In this document: positions 62,457 to 64,000 of the stretch, one piece after another
Numbering within the stretch: position 1 is the first letter of the stretch
How the letters are laid out: every line of letters starts with the position of its first letter
NCBI GenBank assembly: GCA_032252755.1
Contig: JAVUPY010000041.1
Coordinates: 1-64,000 of the forward strand
Source of the DNA: Terriglobia bacterium
Lineage (GTDB): Bacteria; Acidobacteriota; Terriglobia; Terriglobales; Acidobacteriaceae
Length of the DNA: 64,000 nucleotides
Reading direction: 5' to 3'
The notes under the pieces: model-generated
Databases searched by the model: none
What the model was told of the DNA's origin: nothing
What the model saw: only the letters and a program-made list of their open reading frames with translations
Position numbers and translations under genes: made by a program

Positions 62457-63188
62457 ATGCAGAGTTCCATAAACATTAATTCGGATATTGCAGTCCGTTG
62501 CCGCGGGGTTACCAAGAGCTACGGGACGGGAGACGCGCAGGTCAAGGCGCTGCGTGGCGTCGACCTGGATGTTCGCCACGGCGAGCTACTCATGATCGTG
62601 GGGCCGTCGGGCTGTGGGAAGACGACGCTGATCTCAGTCATCGCGGGAGTTTTGGACCGTGATTCCGGCGAATGCGAAGTGCTGGGCCGCGACCTGAACG
62701 AGATGGACCAGAGGACTCGTGCGCATTTTCGCCGCGGTTCTATCGGCTTTGTGTTCCAACTTTTCAATCTCCTGCCGGCGCTCAATGCGGTTGAGAACGT
62801 CTCCGTTCCGCTGCTGATCAACGGCCTCGTTCGCGGCGAGGCGGAAGCCCGGGCGAAACACGCGCTCGAAACGGTCCAACTCGGTGCGCGGCTTGACGCA
62901 CTTCCCGCAAAGCTCAGCGGCGGCCAGCAGCAACGTGTCGCGATCGCACGTGCCCTGGTGCATGAACCGAAACTGATCGTTTGCGATGAGCCGACCAGCA
63001 ACCTCGATCACAGCACTGGCCAGCGCATGATGGAACTTTTGCGACAGCTGGCCAGGCGTCCTGACCGAGCACTCATCGTAGTGACCCACGATCCTCGGAT
63101 TTTTGGTTTTGCCGATCGCATTGCCCGCATGGACGACGGAAAGATTATCGAGGTGCACGAGGGGCCCAGTGAGGAGCGTTTGCAATGA
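62457..63188 (+). CDS. ABC transporter ATP-binding protein, MacB/LolD-type
   Basis: 243 residues from ATG 62457 with GGGGAG upstream; the frame is open to 62415 but the start chosen fits the ribosome-binding site. Walker A GPSGCGKTTL, Q-loop VFQLFNLLPAL (the FNL-PAL form seen in LolD/MacB), signature LSGGQQQR, Walker B LIVCDEPTSNLD, H-loop VVTHDPR. It overlaps the membrane fusion protein gene by ATGA (63185-63188). This is the ATPase of a tripartite or Lol-type exporter; the FtsX-like permease should follow beyond the window. Confidence 0.93.
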   Translation: MQSSININSDIAVRCRGVTKSYGTGDAQVKALRGVDLDVRHGELLMIVGPSGCGKTTLISVIAGVLDRDSGECEVLGRDLNEMDQRTRAHFRRGSIGFVFQLFNLLPALNAVENVSVPLLINGLVRGEAEARAKHALETVQLGARLDALPAKLSGGQQQRVAIARALVHEPKLIVCDEPTSNLDHSTGQRMMELLRQLARRPDRALIVVTHDPRIFGFADRIARMDDGKIIEVHEGPSEERLQ

Positions 63189-64000
63189 TAAAAACAGTTC
63201 GCAGGTACTTGCTTCCCATCCTGGCGCTGGTCGGTGTCGCTGCGGCGGTTGTGATGGTAAACGAAGGGAATCGCGCTCCCGCCGCCACTACTCCGCTCTT
63301 TCAGCCGGCCGAAGCGCCATTCTCGTCCTACATTTTTGGTCCCGGCATTGTGGAGGCCAGCACCGAAAACATCGCCGTTGGCACGCCGGTTTCAGGCATC
63401 GTTACGGATATATACGTCACGTGGGGCGAGCAGGTGAAGCGTGGCGCGCCACTGTTCAAGATCGATACGCGCGACCTGGATGCGCAATTGATTCCAGCAC
63501 GCGCCAAGGTCAGCGAAGTGGAAACCCAGCTACTCTCGGCAACGGCCAATGTCATTCAGGCGCAGCAAACCCTGGCGAAGGCTGAAAATCACCTCCGCGT
63601 CGGAGAGAGCCTGGTCCCGGGAGTCTCGATAAGCAGCGAAGACTTAGCCAGTCGGAAGCTGGATGTCGCAGCGGGTGAAGCCCAGGTGGCCTCGGCTGAA
63701 GGGCAGGTCCGGCAGATCAAGGCTCAAATTGGCTCGGCGAAGGCGCAGGTGAAGCAGATCGAGGACCAGGTACGAATTCACACGGTGCGAGCTCCGGTTG
63801 CAGGGGCCATCCTGCAAATGAAGATGCGCCTCGGAGAGTACGCCCAGAGTGGAGTCCTCGCGACACCGCTGATGGTGCTGGGTAACGATACCGTTTTGCA
63901 CGTGCGTGTCGACATTGACCAGAGCGATGCATGGAGATTCCAGGCCGACTCGCCAGCAGTGGCTTATGTGCGCGGCAACGCGAACCTTAAGACTCCGTTG
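63185..64000 (+). CDS. Periplasmic adaptor (membrane fusion protein, HlyD/MacA-type), 3' truncated
   Basis: Frame open from ATG 63185 to the end of the window (272 codons). An N-terminal membrane anchor (LLPILALVGVAAAVVMVNEG), then the lipoyl/barrel-sandwich half VSGIVTDIYVTWGEQVKRGAPLFKIDTRDLDAQL, then a coiled-coil hairpin (AKVSEVETQLLSATANVIQAQQTLAKAENH... QVASAEGQVRQIKAQIGSAKAQVKQIEDQ) and the return half VRAPVAGAILQMKMRLGEYAQSG. In MacAB-like systems this adaptor links the permease to an outer-membrane channel. Translationally coupled to the ABC protein. The rest is outside the window. Confidence 0.93.
   Translation, partial: MIKTVRRYLLPILALVGVAAAVVMVNEGNRAPAATTPLFQPAEAPFSSYIFGPGIVEASTENIAVGTPVSGIVTDIYVTWGEQVKRGAPLFKIDTRDLDAQLIPARAKVSEVETQLLSATANVIQAQQTLAKAENHLRVGESLVPGVSISSEDLASRKLDVAAGEAQVASAEGQVRQIKAQIGSAKAQVKQIEDQVRIHTVRAPVAGAILQMKMRLGEYAQSGVLATPLMVLGNDTVLHVRVDIDQSDAWRFQADSPAVAYVRGNANLKTPL

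Overview
The window looks like a chromosomal segment of an Acidobacteriota bacterium (Terriglobia, near Koribacter). This is inferred from gene content, not from a database search. It is GC-rich and Gram-negative in character (LptF/LptG, TonB, LspA, outer-membrane receptor). It carries a large Oar-like TonB-dependent receptor with a carboxypeptidase-regulatory N-terminus, a 'GWKEIA-type' DNA-binding domain, many exported proteins of unknown function, and several families of dispersed intergenic hairpins. No prophage, transposase, rRNA operon or CRISPR array was seen. One tRNA gene, tRNA-Gly(CCC), is present.

Layout. 1-6.8 kb: the 3' end of a TROVE/vWA (Ro60-like) gene, a NarL-type two-component pair, an O-methyltransferase and an aldo/keto reductase. 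7-12 kb: a minus-strand HTH regulator, an overlooked 45-codon secreted peptide and a polytopic membrane protein, then the tRNA, a broken metallophosphoesterase and exported or NTase-like genes. 12-23 kb: a UbiD-type decarboxylase, an M48 lipoprotein protease, an MsbA-like ABC exporter, a single-gene LptF-LptG fusion and a GH57 enzyme. 23-29 kb: an accessory, repeat-rich stretch with a finger protein whose C-terminal half is translated repeats, a deleted DUF4440-like pseudogene, a two-TM microprotein, a DinB-like protein, a zinc-ribbon protein, a BNR-type exported protein and a GAF-HTH regulator. 29-32 kb: rpsO-pnp with a promoter, leader hairpin and terminator. 33-38 kb: a TPR protein and the Oar-like receptor. 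38-45 kb: a cell-wall sugar cluster (murA, murQ, a serine hydrolase, a serine hydrolase-NamZ fusion, a class-A-like serine hydrolase). 45-50 kb: exported proteins, a second M48 protease, an ECF sigma/anti-sigma pair and an HhH lipoprotein. 50-57 kb: a minus-strand run ileS-lspA-VOC protein-GAF-like protein-lytic transglycosylase. 57-64 kb: tonB, a zinc-ribbon/TPR protein coupled to a CLC channel, and a MacAB/Lol-type ABC efflux operon that runs off the end.

Cooperation. The murA/murQ/NamZ/serine-hydrolase block, plus the lytic transglycosylase, fits peptidoglycan turnover with MurNAc salvage. TonB (57.7 kb) could energise the Oar-like receptor (34-37 kb). The LptFG fusion and MsbA-like exporter both concern lipopolysaccharide export. 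The TROVE protein and PNPase belong to families known to form an RNA-degradation complex in Deinococcus.

Main points of novelty: (1) four dispersed repeat families (called A-D here), some translated as part of an ORF; (2) the HTH/secreted peptide/membrane protein cassette at 7-8.9 kb; (3) the NamZ fusion beside a divergent paralogous hydrolase and murQ; (4) the LptF-LptG fusion; (5) small genes and gene remnants under 60 codons.
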